A stretch of 64,000 bases of DNA, from contig NZ_CVRM01000034.1 in assembly GCF_001258055.1 (NCBI RefSeq), positions 99,073-163,072 of the forward strand, written 5' to 3'. Source of the DNA: Phaeobacter italicus (GTDB lineage: Bacteria > Pseudomonadota > Alphaproteobacteria > Rhodobacterales > Rhodobacteraceae). Both the position numbers and the translations under genes were made by a program. Position 1 is the stretch's first letter. Each line of letters opens with the position of its first letter. The notes under the pieces were generated by a model that saw only the letters and a program-made list of their open reading frames with translations, had not been told where the DNA came from and ran no database searches. Of this stretch, positions 35,490 through 44,213 are shown piece by piece.

Positions 35490-36194
35490 TCAAAGCCAGC
35501 TGACATCACCCAGAAAAATGTAGCCAGCTCCGTAGATCGTTTTGATCAACCTTGGATTTTTGGGATCTTCACGCAGTTTCGTGCGCAGACGTGAAATGCG
35601 TACGTCCATCGCCCGATCAAAGCTCTCCCCTGCGCCGCCGCCGAGGCTTTCTTGCATTTGCGCGCGCGAAATGAGCCGCTTCGGGCTTTCAAGAAACAGG
35701 CGCAACACCTCGCCCTCGGCATGGGAAAACGGTGTTTCCTCACCGGTGTCATCCTCCAGGATGTAGCGATCGAAATGCGCCGTCCAACCAGAGAACTGGG
35801 CAGTGTTGCCCGTTGTTGCAACGGTTCTTGGCCCTCCCCGCAGACGTGCCCGAATGCGAGCGACGACCTCTGCGGGGTCAAAGGGTTTGGTGATGTAGTC
35901 GTCCGCTCCCAGTTCCAATCCGGTCACACGGTCCTGTACCTGGGCCCGGCCTGATATGATGATGACCGCTGCACCTTGCTCCAACGCAAGACGGTGCACC
36001 AAAGCGAGGCCATCGGTGTCGGGCAGCGACAGGTCAACAAGGCAGACATCCGGAGTGACCCGATTGAGGGAGGCCTCAAACTCGCGCGCCCGCGAAAAGC
36101 TCTGGGTGCGAAACCCGGCCTCTTCCAACGTCTCCGTCAGGATTTGGCGGATTTCCGGCTCGTCATCGAGAATTGTGATCAGGGGTCTGCTCAT
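35490..36194 (-). CDS. OmpR-family response regulator
   Basis: A 234-residue transcription regulator. The receiver domain (1-120) has acidic DD at 10-11, phospho-acceptor Asp54 (CLVDLSLPDTDG) and the conserved Lys in DDYITKPFDP. The C-terminal winged helix (about 135-230) shows FSHAEGEVLRLFLE and SFDRAMDVRISRLRTKL, typical OmpR/PhoB DNA binding. It overlaps the kinase gene by 4 bp (ATGA), so they form a pair. Target genes are unknown. Confidence 0.93.
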   Translation of the reverse strand: MSRPLITILDDEPEIRQILTETLEEAGFRTQSFSRAREFEASLNRVTPDVCLVDLSLPDTDGLALVHRLALEQGAAVIIISGRAQVQDRVTGLELGADDYITKPFDPAEVVARIRARLRGGPRTVATTGNTAQFSGWTAHFDRYILEDDTGEETPFSHAEGEVLRLFLESPKRLISRAQMQESLGGGAGESFDRAMDVRISRLRTKLREDPKNPRLIKTIYGAGYIFLGDVSWL

Positions 36195-38092
36195 GCGGCG
36201 GGCTCCGATTTGATCAGCGCTGACAGCTGGTGTGTGGTAAAGGGCTTTTGCAAAACCGGACAGCGTTTCAGCGCCTGCCGAAACAGCGCGTCCGAGGTCG
36301 GCAAGGAGGTCATCAGAATGCAGGGCAGGCCGGTTCCCTGCAAGCGGTCCGCCAGGTCAATCCCCGTCGCCGCCCCCTGCAGCTTGATATCGGACAGAAC
36401 CAAAGCGATGCCTTCGATGTCTGCGGTCAACGCGCAGGCTTCATCAACGCTGGTGGCCTCTATGACCGCATATCCAAGATCAATCAGCATGTCGCGGAAC
36501 GTCGCTCGCAGCTCTTCGCTGTCCTCGACCAGCAGGGCAAGACCGCCATCCGCGTCCGGAGCGAGCCTGTAGGGAATGCGCAGGGTCACACTGGCCCCTG
36601 ATACCGTATTCCCAAGTCGCATATCGCCCCCGGTTGATTTGGCCATGTCGTAGACCATCGGCAGCCCAAGCCCTGATCCTTCACTGCCCTTGGTGGTGAA
36701 AAAGGGATTGAGCGCCTTTTCAAGCGCAGTTTTGGAAAACCCGGGGCCGGTGTCGTTGATGCTGAGTTCGAGCCAGGTCTGACCAACCACGTGGGCACTG
36801 ACGGTAATCTGTCCTTGGCTGCCACAGGCATCGCGGGCGTTCAGGATAAGGTTCAACAGCGCGTCTTGCAGCTTGCCGGGATCAAGCAGCAGGCGGACAT
36901 CCGGCGTGTGGTCCACGATACTCAGCCCAACCCCTTGCGGCAGCGATGGTGTTGCCAGGACCTGCAGCTCCTGCAGCAGTCCGTGCAGATCCGTCGCGCG
37001 CGGCCGCAGGCTCCGATGGCCGGTCATTTCTGCAATCCGGTTCAGCAACCGTCCGCCGCGGCGCGCGGCTGATAGGGTGGCCTGGACAAGCTCATCGGCA
37101 TCAGCAGGCAGGTCGAATTTCGCCAGCTTGCCCTGCATCCCCAGAATGATCGTCAACAGGTTGGAGAAATCATGTGCCAGCCCGCTCGTCATCTGAGCGG
37201 CCATTTCGCGTCGTCTCGCCTGCTGCAGCGCCACCCGTGTCTGGGTTTCTTCCGTCACATCCATCGATAGAATAAAGACACCGCCCATGTTGTCGGGAGT
37301 AAAGGCCACCCGAATGCGACGGCTGTCGTGGTCTTCGTTGAACTCGAACACCGGGCTTTCACCCTGATAGGCCGCCATCAGATGTGGAGCGATTTTGTCA
37401 TAGGCCGGCCCACCGAGTGCATCTGCGATGTGCATCCCGAGGATTTCGGAAGGACGGCTGGGAAAGACCGAGCTGAGCCGCCGATTGGTATAGGTGTAAT
37501 AGCCGTCTGCATCCACGTGAGCGATATGCGCAGGCATCATCTCGGTGGTCAGTCGGGTGCGTGCTTCGATCTCGGTCAGCTGGTTCTTCGCCTCTTCCAG
37601 CGCCGTGATCGTAGCGGCCAGTTTTCGGTTGGTTGCAGACAGTTCCTCTGTGTGTGCGATCAGCTGATCCGACATCTCTTCAGAGCGGGCGCGTAGCAAC
37701 TGTTCGATCCGTTTTGTGCGTGTGATGTCAGTATAGACCGTGACCCACCCCCCTTGCGGTAGCGGAGCCCCCTCGATCGAAATGACCTGGCCGTTGCTAC
37801 GCTCCCGCTCCAGATAATGTGGGACAAAATCCAACGCTTGATCGACGCGCTGCTGCACAAAGGCTTCGATATCATCAACCGGGCCGTATTCTCCGCTGGT
37901 TGCGATATGGCGGATGGTCTCATCGAACCGGGCGCCGGGGGTGATCAGGTGATCTGGCAGGTCGAACATTTCCTGAAACCTGCGGTTGCAGGCCGCGAGG
38001 CGCAGATCGCTGTCATAGATCGACATGGCTTGGGCAATCAGGTTGAGCCCAGCGGTCGTCATCGCAGCGCGGTGTTTTTCGGATCGGTTCAT
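36191..38092 (-). CDS. PAS-domain hybrid sensor histidine kinase
   Basis: A 633-residue soluble kinase without membrane helices. It has an N-terminal PAS domain of the type found before hybrid kinases (YDSDLRLAACNRRFQEMFDL), a short coiled coil (about 125-185), a second PAS domain (AHVDADGYYTYTNRRLSSVF), a HisKA segment with the phospho-His in GLAHDFSNLL, and an ATPase domain (NLILNARDA, DTGPGF, GSGLGL). A C-terminal receiver with Asp in VLSDIKLQG follows. So a phosphorelay from cytosolic sensing is likely. The start at 38092 has GGGGAGA upstream; an in-frame start at 38137 is less likely. Confidence 0.93.
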   Translation of the reverse strand: MNRSEKHRAAMTTAGLNLIAQAMSIYDSDLRLAACNRRFQEMFDLPDHLITPGARFDETIRHIATSGEYGPVDDIEAFVQQRVDQALDFVPHYLERERSNGQVISIEGAPLPQGGWVTVYTDITRTKRIEQLLRARSEEMSDQLIAHTEELSATNRKLAATITALEEAKNQLTEIEARTRLTTEMMPAHIAHVDADGYYTYTNRRLSSVFPSRPSEILGMHIADALGGPAYDKIAPHLMAAYQGESPVFEFNEDHDSRRIRVAFTPDNMGGVFILSMDVTEETQTRVALQQARRREMAAQMTSGLAHDFSNLLTIILGMQGKLAKFDLPADADELVQATLSAARRGGRLLNRIAEMTGHRSLRPRATDLHGLLQELQVLATPSLPQGVGLSIVDHTPDVRLLLDPGKLQDALLNLILNARDACGSQGQITVSAHVVGQTWLELSINDTGPGFSKTALEKALNPFFTTKGSEGSGLGLPMVYDMAKSTGGDMRLGNTVSGASVTLRIPYRLAPDADGGLALLVEDSEELRATFRDMLIDLGYAVIEATSVDEACALTADIEGIALVLSDIKLQGAATGIDLADRLQGTGLPCILMTSLPTSDALFRQALKRCPVLQKPFTTHQLSALIKSEPAA

Positions 38093-38330
38093 CGTGTCTC
38101 CCCGCTGCATGGCTACCATCCAATGCCCCGATGGCAAAGGAGAATGCGGCGCAGTGTCGGTTGTCGGGCTGGGCGAGATGACGCAGTCGAGAGCCTGTTA
38201 CAATTCGTAAGATTTGAGAAAACATCAAGAAAAAGTTGACGCCATAGCATGAGGCCGTCCCTAATCGGGATCAGAATCGCGCTTAGCGATCGCTCCGGCC
38301 GCATCGGCCGGAAAGGGGAGGAGAAAGAAC

Positions 38331-40304
38331 GTGGCTCAGACGCAGTCGGGTGCCGCAGGGATGTTGTCCCTGCCGGCGCTGCTTGAACGCAACGCGGCAC
38401 AATTTGGCGATCGCCAGGCCTATCGCGAAAAAGAATTCGGCATCTGGCAGTGCTGGACCTGGTCCGAGGTCAAGCAGGAGATTGATGCGCTTGCCCTTGG
38501 GTTGATCAACCTAGGGGTCAACGAGGGTGACTTTATCGCCATCATCGGTCGCAACCGGCCCTATCTTTATTGGGCTATGGTGGCAGCGCAGTCCGTCGGC
38601 GCCGTTCCTGTCCCGCTCTATCAGGATGCGGTGGCAGAAGAGATGGCCTATGTGCTGGGCCACTGTGGCGCACGTTTCGTCATCGCAGGTGATCAGGAAC
38701 AGGTCGACAAGGTGATCGAGGTTCAGGATCAGCTGAGCAACCTGGAACAGGTGATCTATCTCGATCCGCGCGGCATGCGGAAATACGATCATCATACGCT
38801 GCACCAGTATTCTCATGTACAGGATCAGGGCCGTGCGGCCCGCGACGAATGGACCCCGGATCTCGAAGAACGCAAGGCCAAGCTGACCTATGACAGCACC
38901 TGCGTGATGCTCTACACCTCTGGAACAACGGGCAAGCCCAAAGGGGTTGTTCTGTCCAACCGCAACGTGATCGAGAGCGCCAGGAACTCGGCAGATTTTG
39001 ACAATCTGACGGTTGGTGAGAACATCCTGTCCTATCTGCCGATGGCGTGGGTCGGGGATTTCATCTTTTCGGTCGGCCAGGCGTATTGGTGTGGGTTCTG
39101 CGTGAACTGCCCAGAGAGCGCAGACACGATGATGACCGATCTGCGTGAGATCGGCCCGACCTATTTCTTTGCTCCGCCGCGGGTTTTCGAGGGCCAGCTG
39201 ACCAGCGTCATGATCCGGATGGAAGACGCGGGCGCCCTGAAGCGCAAGATGTTCCACCACTTCCTTGAACATGCCAAGAAGGTTGGTGGCAAGATCCTTG
39301 ATGGCAAACCCGTCGGCATGATGGATCGCCTGAAGTACAAGCTGGGCGATATCCTGGTCTATGGCCCGCTCAAGGACACGTTGGGCTACGGCCGCATCCG
39401 CGTCGGTTATACCGCAGGCGAGGCCATTGGCCCTGAGATTTTCGAGTTCTACCGCTCTCTCGGCATTAACCTCAAACAGTTGTACGGCCAGACAGAAGCG
39501 ACGGTTTTCATCACTGTTCAGCCTGATGGCGAAGTGCGTGCCGACACAGTTGGCGTTCCTGCGCCGGGTGTCGAAATCAAGATCGATGAGCGCAGAGAGA
39601 TCCACTACCGCTCTCCCGGTACATTTGTTGAATACTACAACAACCCGGAATCCACGGCTTCGACCAAAGACCCTGAAGGGTGGGTGGCAACAGGCGATGC
39701 TGGTTTCTTTGAAGAGGGCAGCGGCCATTTGCGGATCATCGACCGCGCCAAGGACGTGGGCCAGATGGCAGATGGTGCCATGTTTGCGCCGAAGTATGTC
39801 GAGAACAAACTGAAGTTCTATCCGGACATTTTGGAGGCTGTTCTGTTCGGCAACGGCCGTGATCGCTGCGTTGCGTTCATCAATATCGACCTCACCGCAG
39901 TCGGCAATTGGGCCGAGCGCAACAATATTGCCTACGCCTCTTATCAGGAACTGGCAGGCCACCCCAAAGTCCTGCAGTCGATCAAAGAGCACGTCGAAAC
40001 GGTCAATGCCTCCGTCGCAGAAGACCAGATGCTGTCCGGCTGTCAGGTGCATCGCTTTGTTGTGTTGCACAAAGAACTGGATGCCGACGATGGAGAGATG
40101 ACCCGGACCCGCAAGGTGCGTCGTGTGATCGTTGAAGACAAATACTCCGATATCATCAACGCCCTTTATGACGGGTCCTCGCAGATCTCTACCCGCACGG
40201 AAGTGACCTACGAAGATGGTCGCAAAGGGTCGATCAGTGCGACGCTCGATATCATCGATGCCAAGGTTGTGCCTGTGCGGCCCCAGTCGGTGGCCGCCGA
40301 ATGA
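38331..40304 (+). CDS. Long-chain-type acyl-CoA synthetase (AMP-forming)
   Basis: A 657-residue AMP-forming ligase that activates a carboxylic acid to its CoA thioester. The P-loop is YTSGTTGKPKGVVLSN; other motifs are LPMAWVGDF, YGQTEATVF, and GWVATGDAGFF with RIIDRAKDVG. The size and the large helical insert fit the long-chain fatty acyl-CoA synthetase group. The start is GTG at 38331 behind GGAGGAG. First gene of the importer operon. Substrate unknown: fatty acids or other hydrophobic acids. Confidence 0.92.
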   Translation: MAQTQSGAAGMLSLPALLERNAAQFGDRQAYREKEFGIWQCWTWSEVKQEIDALALGLINLGVNEGDFIAIIGRNRPYLYWAMVAAQSVGAVPVPLYQDAVAEEMAYVLGHCGARFVIAGDQEQVDKVIEVQDQLSNLEQVIYLDPRGMRKYDHHTLHQYSHVQDQGRAARDEWTPDLEERKAKLTYDSTCVMLYTSGTTGKPKGVVLSNRNVIESARNSADFDNLTVGENILSYLPMAWVGDFIFSVGQAYWCGFCVNCPESADTMMTDLREIGPTYFFAPPRVFEGQLTSVMIRMEDAGALKRKMFHHFLEHAKKVGGKILDGKPVGMMDRLKYKLGDILVYGPLKDTLGYGRIRVGYTAGEAIGPEIFEFYRSLGINLKQLYGQTEATVFITVQPDGEVRADTVGVPAPGVEIKIDERREIHYRSPGTFVEYYNNPESTASTKDPEGWVATGDAGFFEEGSGHLRIIDRAKDVGQMADGAMFAPKYVENKLKFYPDILEAVLFGNGRDRCVAFINIDLTAVGNWAERNNIAYASYQELAGHPKVLQSIKEHVETVNASVAEDQMLSGCQVHRFVVLHKELDADDGEMTRTRKVRRVIVEDKYSDIINALYDGSSQISTRTEVTYEDGRKGSISATLDIIDAKVVPVRPQSVAAE

Positions 40305-40392
40305 AACAGCGCATCAACACAGCCGCGGCAAAGCGGTACGGCCTGGCCATGAGCCGGAGCACAACAATCAACAAGGCGAAAGGCGCGGTGTC

Positions 40393-41211
40393 GTGAAGGA
40401 TATGGAAGAAGGCTATATCACCGAGGACGGGCGCACCATTGGCGGCGTCGTCATGGAGATGAAAAACATCACCCTGCGGTTTGGCGGTGTGGTCGCGATC
40501 AAGGATATCTCTTTTGATATCCGCGAAGGCGAAATCCGCGCGATCATCGGCCCGAACGGCGCTGGTAAATCGTCAATGCTGAACGTTATTTCCGGCTTTT
40601 ATGTTCCGCAGGAGGGAGAAGTCTGGTTCCGTGGGGCCAAACGGCCGCCCATGCGCCCCTATGAGGTCGCGCGCCAGGGTATCGCCCGGACCTTCCAGAA
40701 TATCGCGCTGTTTGACGGCATGAGCGTTCTGGACAACGTTATGACCGGTCGCCTCAACTACATGAAGACCAATCTCATGCAGCAGGCGCTTTGGCGGGGC
40801 AAGGCCGAGGCCGAAGAGACGGAAAACCGCGAAGTGGTCGAGCGGATCATCGACTTCCTGGAGATCCAGGCGATCCGCAAAACTCCTGTCGCCCGTCTGC
40901 CTTATGGTCTCAAGAAACGGGTCGAACTGGCACGCGCGCTGGCAGCAGAGCCAAAGCTGTTGCTGCTGGATGAGCCGATGGCAGGCATGAACGTCGAGGA
41001 AAAAGAGGACATGTCCCGCTTTATCCTGGATGTGAACGATGAGTTCGGCACCACCATCGCCCTGATCGAACATGACATGGGTGTGGTCATGGACTTGTCC
41101 GACCGCGTGGTTGTCATGGACTACGGCAAAAAGATCGGTGACGGCACCCCGGACGAGGTGCGCAACAACCAGGATGTGATCGACGCCTATCTGGGGGTCA
41201 GCCATGACTGA
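40393..41211 (+). CDS. Branched-chain amino acid-type ABC importer, LivG-like ATPase
   Basis: A 272-residue nucleotide-binding subunit. Walker A is GPNGAGKSS, a LivG-type FQNIALFDGMSVLDNV Q-loop region, signature LPYGLKKRVELARAL and Walker B LLLLDEPMAGM, then a switch His in LIEHDMG. The LivG-type long helical insert is present. I chose GTG at 40393 (AAAGG upstream); ATG at 40402 is an alternative and the in-frame start at 40216 inside the ligase gene is not credible. 88 bases after the ligase. Confidence 0.9.
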   Translation: MKDMEEGYITEDGRTIGGVVMEMKNITLRFGGVVAIKDISFDIREGEIRAIIGPNGAGKSSMLNVISGFYVPQEGEVWFRGAKRPPMRPYEVARQGIARTFQNIALFDGMSVLDNVMTGRLNYMKTNLMQQALWRGKAEAEETENREVVERIIDFLEIQAIRKTPVARLPYGLKKRVELARALAAEPKLLLLDEPMAGMNVEEKEDMSRFILDVNDEFGTTIALIEHDMGVVMDLSDRVVVMDYGKKIGDGTPDEVRNNQDVIDAYLGVSHD

Positions 41212-41293
41212 CCAGACCATTTTGACAATGAATTTCGAGATGATTGCGCCGATGTCCGATGTGGCATCTGCAGGAGGAGAGCGGGATGCCTGA
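41204..41293 (+). CDS. Possible 29-codon bridging ORF between LivG-like and LivH-like genes
   Basis: A short frame starting at an ATG that overlaps the end of the ATPase gene by 8 bp and ending in a TGA that overlaps the start of the permease gene by 8 bp. It encodes MTDQTILTMNF followed by EMIAPMSDVASAGGERDA. GGGGG lies 7 bases upstream of its ATG. Its perfect fit in the 74-bp gap suggests translational coupling, but it may be chance. No similarity recognised. Confidence 0.3.
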   Translation: MTDQTILTMNFEMIAPMSDVASAGGERDA

Positions 41294-42272
41294 ACAACTG
41301 GTTTTTGCGATGGAAGTCACGCTCAACGGTCTGATGGCCGGCGTGCTTTATGCGCTCGTCGCACTTGGGTTTGTCCTGATCTACAAAGCGTCGGGTATCT
41401 TTAACTACGCACAGGGTGTGATGGCCCTGTTTGCTGCCATGACGCTGGTGGGCATCATGAACGGACAAGTTCCGTTCTCGCATCTCATCAACGCGATCTT
41501 TGGCGGCCACATCACCCACTTCGGCTGGACGGTGCCATCGTTCGTCGCAATCTTGCTGACGGTTGGCGTCATGGTCCTTTTGGCCTGGATGGTGCAGCAG
41601 TTTGTTATGCGTCATCTGGTTGGACAGGAGCCGATCATTCTCTTTATGGCGACGATTGGTCTTGCCTATTTCCTTGAGGGTGTGGCCGACCTTATGTGGG
41701 GGTCTGAAATCAAGACGCTGGACGTTGGCCTGCCGCAGGGTATCAACCTGTGGATCGACGAACGAACCTTCGAGATCTTTGACTACGGCTTCTTCATCGA
41801 CAATCTCGACCTTGTCGCGACCATCATTGCTGCGCTTCTGGTGGCTGGTCTGGTTGCCTTTGCCCAATATACCAAGCAGGGCCGCGCCATGCGTGCGGTG
41901 GCAGATGATCACCAGGCCGCTTTGTCGGTCGGCATCTCGCTGAACTTTATCTGGGTTCTGGTCTGGTCTGTTGCTGGTTTTGTTGCGCTGGTTGCAGGCA
42001 TCATGTGGGGCACCAAGTCTGGCGTGCAGTTTTCACTCTCGCTGATCGCGCTCAAGGCTCTGCCGGTTCTGATGCTTGGTGGCTTCACCTCTATTCCGGG
42101 TGCCATCGTGGGCGGCCTGATCATCGGTGTTGGCGAAAAACTGTTCGAGTTCCTGGTCGGACCATTGGTTGGTGGCGCGACAGAGAACTGGTTTGCCTAT
42201 GTGCTGGCCCTTCTGTTCCTGGTGTTCCGTCCGCAGGGCCTGTTCGGGGAGAAGATCATTGAACGCGTCTGA
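41286..42272 (+). CDS. Branched-chain amino acid-type ABC importer, LivH-like permease
   Basis: A 328-residue permease of the LivH type with about eight membrane helices. Recognisable are LNGLMAGVLYALVALGFVLIYKASG, the cytoplasmic loop QGRAMRAVADDHQAALSVGI that contacts the ATPase, and GGFTSIPGAIVGGLIIGV. The start at 41286 has a strong AGGAGGA. A stem-loop follows the stop (42288-42314). Confidence 0.93.
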   Translation: MPEQLVFAMEVTLNGLMAGVLYALVALGFVLIYKASGIFNYAQGVMALFAAMTLVGIMNGQVPFSHLINAIFGGHITHFGWTVPSFVAILLTVGVMVLLAWMVQQFVMRHLVGQEPIILFMATIGLAYFLEGVADLMWGSEIKTLDVGLPQGINLWIDERTFEIFDYGFFIDNLDLVATIIAALLVAGLVAFAQYTKQGRAMRAVADDHQAALSVGISLNFIWVLVWSVAGFVALVAGIMWGTKSGVQFSLSLIALKALPVLMLGGFTSIPGAIVGGLIIGVGEKLFEFLVGPLVGGATENWFAYVLALLFLVFRPQGLFGEKIIERV

Positions 42273-42287
42273 TCTGCATATGCCAAA

Positions 42288-42314
42288 TGCGCGATCCCCT
42301 TTCGGGGCCGCGCA
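42288..42314. other. Intercistronic stem-loop after the LivH-like gene
   Basis: TGCGCG-CCCC pairs with GGGG-CGCGCA with a small internal loop. There is no T-run on either strand, so it is more likely an mRNA-stabilising or attenuating structure than a full terminator. It lies between the convergent LivH-like and SHOCT-like genes. Confidence 0.45.
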
Positions 42315-42338
42315 CAAGGTAGCGGGTCTGCGGGGTGC

Positions 42339-42686
42339 TCAGCCTTCCAAACGTCGGAAGGCAGCGACCAGAACGGCAGCCAGCACGCTGATCACCAAAG
42401 TCAGCGCAATGGTGAAGTCGCCGATCATTTGCCCGACCAGCACTGTCATCGCCAAGGCCGCGACAAGGGCAATGGCGACGATGCCCCAGAACCCCGAAGG
42501 GGCGTTGCGGCTGACCGGAGCTGGCGAAGGCCGGGCCCGTCGTCGCGGGCGCTCCTGCGAGATCACAGTTGCATCTTCGACCGAGCCAAGCAGCGTCTCC
42601 TTGGCGGCGGCAAATTCCTCTGCGGATAGCTCTCCGCGATCCCGGGCGGACTCCAGCCGCCGGATCTCCTGTAAAATTGAACTCAT
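42339..42686 (-). CDS. SHOCT-like small membrane protein, antisense inside the importer operon
   Basis: A 115-residue protein. The N-terminal 35 residues (SILQEIRRLESARDRGELSAEEFAAAKETLLG) look like the short helical SHOCT motif often found at the ends of membrane proteins. A basic Pro/Arg linker follows and then two membrane helices (about 65-85 and 90-108). It is coded opposite to the surrounding importer genes, which it interrupts. An in-frame GTG at 42695 is an alternative start. Function unknown. Confidence 0.68.
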   Translation of the reverse strand: MSSILQEIRRLESARDRGELSAEEFAAAKETLLGSVEDATVISQERPRRRARPSPAPVSRNAPSGFWGIVAIALVAALAMTVLVGQMIGDFTIALTLVISVLAAVLVAAFRRLEG

Positions 42687-42785
42687 GGTTCCCACTCACT
42701 TTTCCCGCACACAGACTAGCAGAAAGAGCTGGATGAATTGTGGCGAAAGCCGGAAATCTGAGTCGTTGGTTAACGGAGCGACCCC

Positions 42786-43043
42786 ATGATCAAGCTGGTC
42801 GCCATCATCAATGTGGTCGCATGGTCAGGTTTTTGGGCCTTTGGCTACCTCGCGCTCTCCGCAACAGGGTTTACAGAAGCCCAGATGGTGACCGCTTCCC
42901 TGCTCGCTGCGGCAGGTCTCATTACCGGAATTCTGGCCTATCTGCGGCTGGCACGCGCCGCCGAACAGACCGGCTACGCAAGCAAGACAAATCAACTCGA
43001 CGCGGCGCAGAGAAACCGCGCGCAGGAAAAAGGGAGCATCTGA
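42786..43043 (+). CDS. Small two-helix membrane protein of the importer operon
   Basis: An 85-residue protein with two hydrophobic helices (about 4-25 and 34-54) and a charged C-terminal tail rich in Gln, Arg and Lys. I do not recognise a named family. It ends 3 bases before the LivM-like gene, so it is translated together with it and may be an accessory part of the importer (inference). Confidence 0.68.
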   Translation: MIKLVAIINVVAWSGFWAFGYLALSATGFTEAQMVTASLLAAAGLITGILAYLRLARAAEQTGYASKTNQLDAAQRNRAQEKGSI

Positions 43044-43046
43044 GCC

Positions 43047-44123
43047 ATGTTCTATCGTGAAGCCGGAGATTTCAAAGTCTCCTACCAAGAGGACAGCCAG
43101 ACCTTCCCGATCAAGTTTGACCGGATCCGGTACTACGCTGTCATGGCCTTTGCTTTTCTGGTCATTCCGTTCTTCATCAACGACTACTGGGCGAATGCAA
43201 TTCTGCTGCCGTTCCTGATCTATTCGATCGCGGCGATCGGACTGAATATCCTGGTCGGCTACTGTGGTCAGGTGTCGCTGGGCACCGGCGGTTTCATGGC
43301 AGTGGGCGCCTATGCCTGCTACAAGTTGATGACTGCCTTCCCCGAGGTGAGCATGTTCATTCACGTTCTGCTTGCAGGTGGGATCACGGCGCTGGTCTGC
43401 GTTGCCTTTGGCCTGCCGTCCCTGCGCATCAAGGGCTTCTACCTTGCGGTTGCGACGCTTGCGGCACAGTTCTTTCTGGTGTGGCTCTTCAACCGGGTGC
43501 CGTGGTTCTACAACTACTCGGCCTCGGGTCAGATCAACGCGCCGGAGCGTGATGTGTTTGGCATCATCATCACCGGCCCGAATGCACCGGCCTGGGCTAC
43601 CTACATGTTCAGCCTGATTTTCCTGACCTTCTGCGCGCTTGTTGCCCGCAACCTGACCCGCGGCACCGTCGGGCGTAGCTGGATGGCGATCCGTGACATG
43701 GACATTGCTGCCGAAATCATTGGTGTGAACCCGCTTAAGGCCAAACTCTCGGCCTTTGGTGTCTCGGGGTTCTTTATCGGCATCTCCGGCGCACTGTTCT
43801 TTGCGGTTTACCTCGGCGCGGTAGAGGTTGGTGAAGCCTTTGGTATCAACAAGTCATTCCTCGTGCTCTTCATGGTTATCCTCGGTGGCCTGGGCTCGAT
43901 CTTCGGATCCTTTGCCGGCGCGGCGTTCCTGGTCCTGCTGCCGGTGATCCTGAAGGTGGTTGGCGTGGACGTGTTGGGCTGGCCGACAGATATCGTGGCC
44001 CATTTCCAGCTTGTGATCGTGGGCGCGCTGATCATCGTATTCCTGATTGCTGAACCTCATGGCATGGCCCAGCTGTGGCGCGTGGCCAAGGAGAAGCTGA
44101 GACTCTGGCCCTTCCCGCACTAA
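43047..44123 (+). CDS. Branched-chain amino acid-type ABC importer, LivM-like permease
   Basis: A 358-residue permease of the LivM type with about ten membrane helices. Features are IAAIGLNILVGYCGQVSLGTGGFMAVGAYAC, PSLRIKGFYLAVATLAAQFF, the ATPase-contact loop VGRSWMAIRDMDIAAEIIGV and GGLGSIFGSFAGA. Nothing in it tells the substrate. It forms the membrane channel with the LivH-like subunit. Confidence 0.93.
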   Translation: MFYREAGDFKVSYQEDSQTFPIKFDRIRYYAVMAFAFLVIPFFINDYWANAILLPFLIYSIAAIGLNILVGYCGQVSLGTGGFMAVGAYACYKLMTAFPEVSMFIHVLLAGGITALVCVAFGLPSLRIKGFYLAVATLAAQFFLVWLFNRVPWFYNYSASGQINAPERDVFGIIITGPNAPAWATYMFSLIFLTFCALVARNLTRGTVGRSWMAIRDMDIAAEIIGVNPLKAKLSAFGVSGFFIGISGALFFAVYLGAVEVGEAFGINKSFLVLFMVILGGLGSIFGSFAGAAFLVLLPVILKVVGVDVLGWPTDIVAHFQLVIVGALIIVFLIAEPHGMAQLWRVAKEKLRLWPFPH

Positions 44124-44213
44124 GGCGGGGCTGGCTGACCAAGACGGCGGGGAAACAATAAGATCAATCCCTGCATGACCCCCATCGGACAATTCAAGGG
44201 AGGATGAGACCCG

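Noticed and set aside
38093..38330. TTGACG (38238 region) with a CCTAAT about 17 bases downstream as promoter of the ligase operon
   Set aside because: Match to the consensus is poor and other A+T-rich pairs are equally good, so it is not listed as a feature.
38511..40070. 519-residue minus-strand frame
   Set aside because: Antisense to the acyl-CoA synthetase gene, which has the full motif set.
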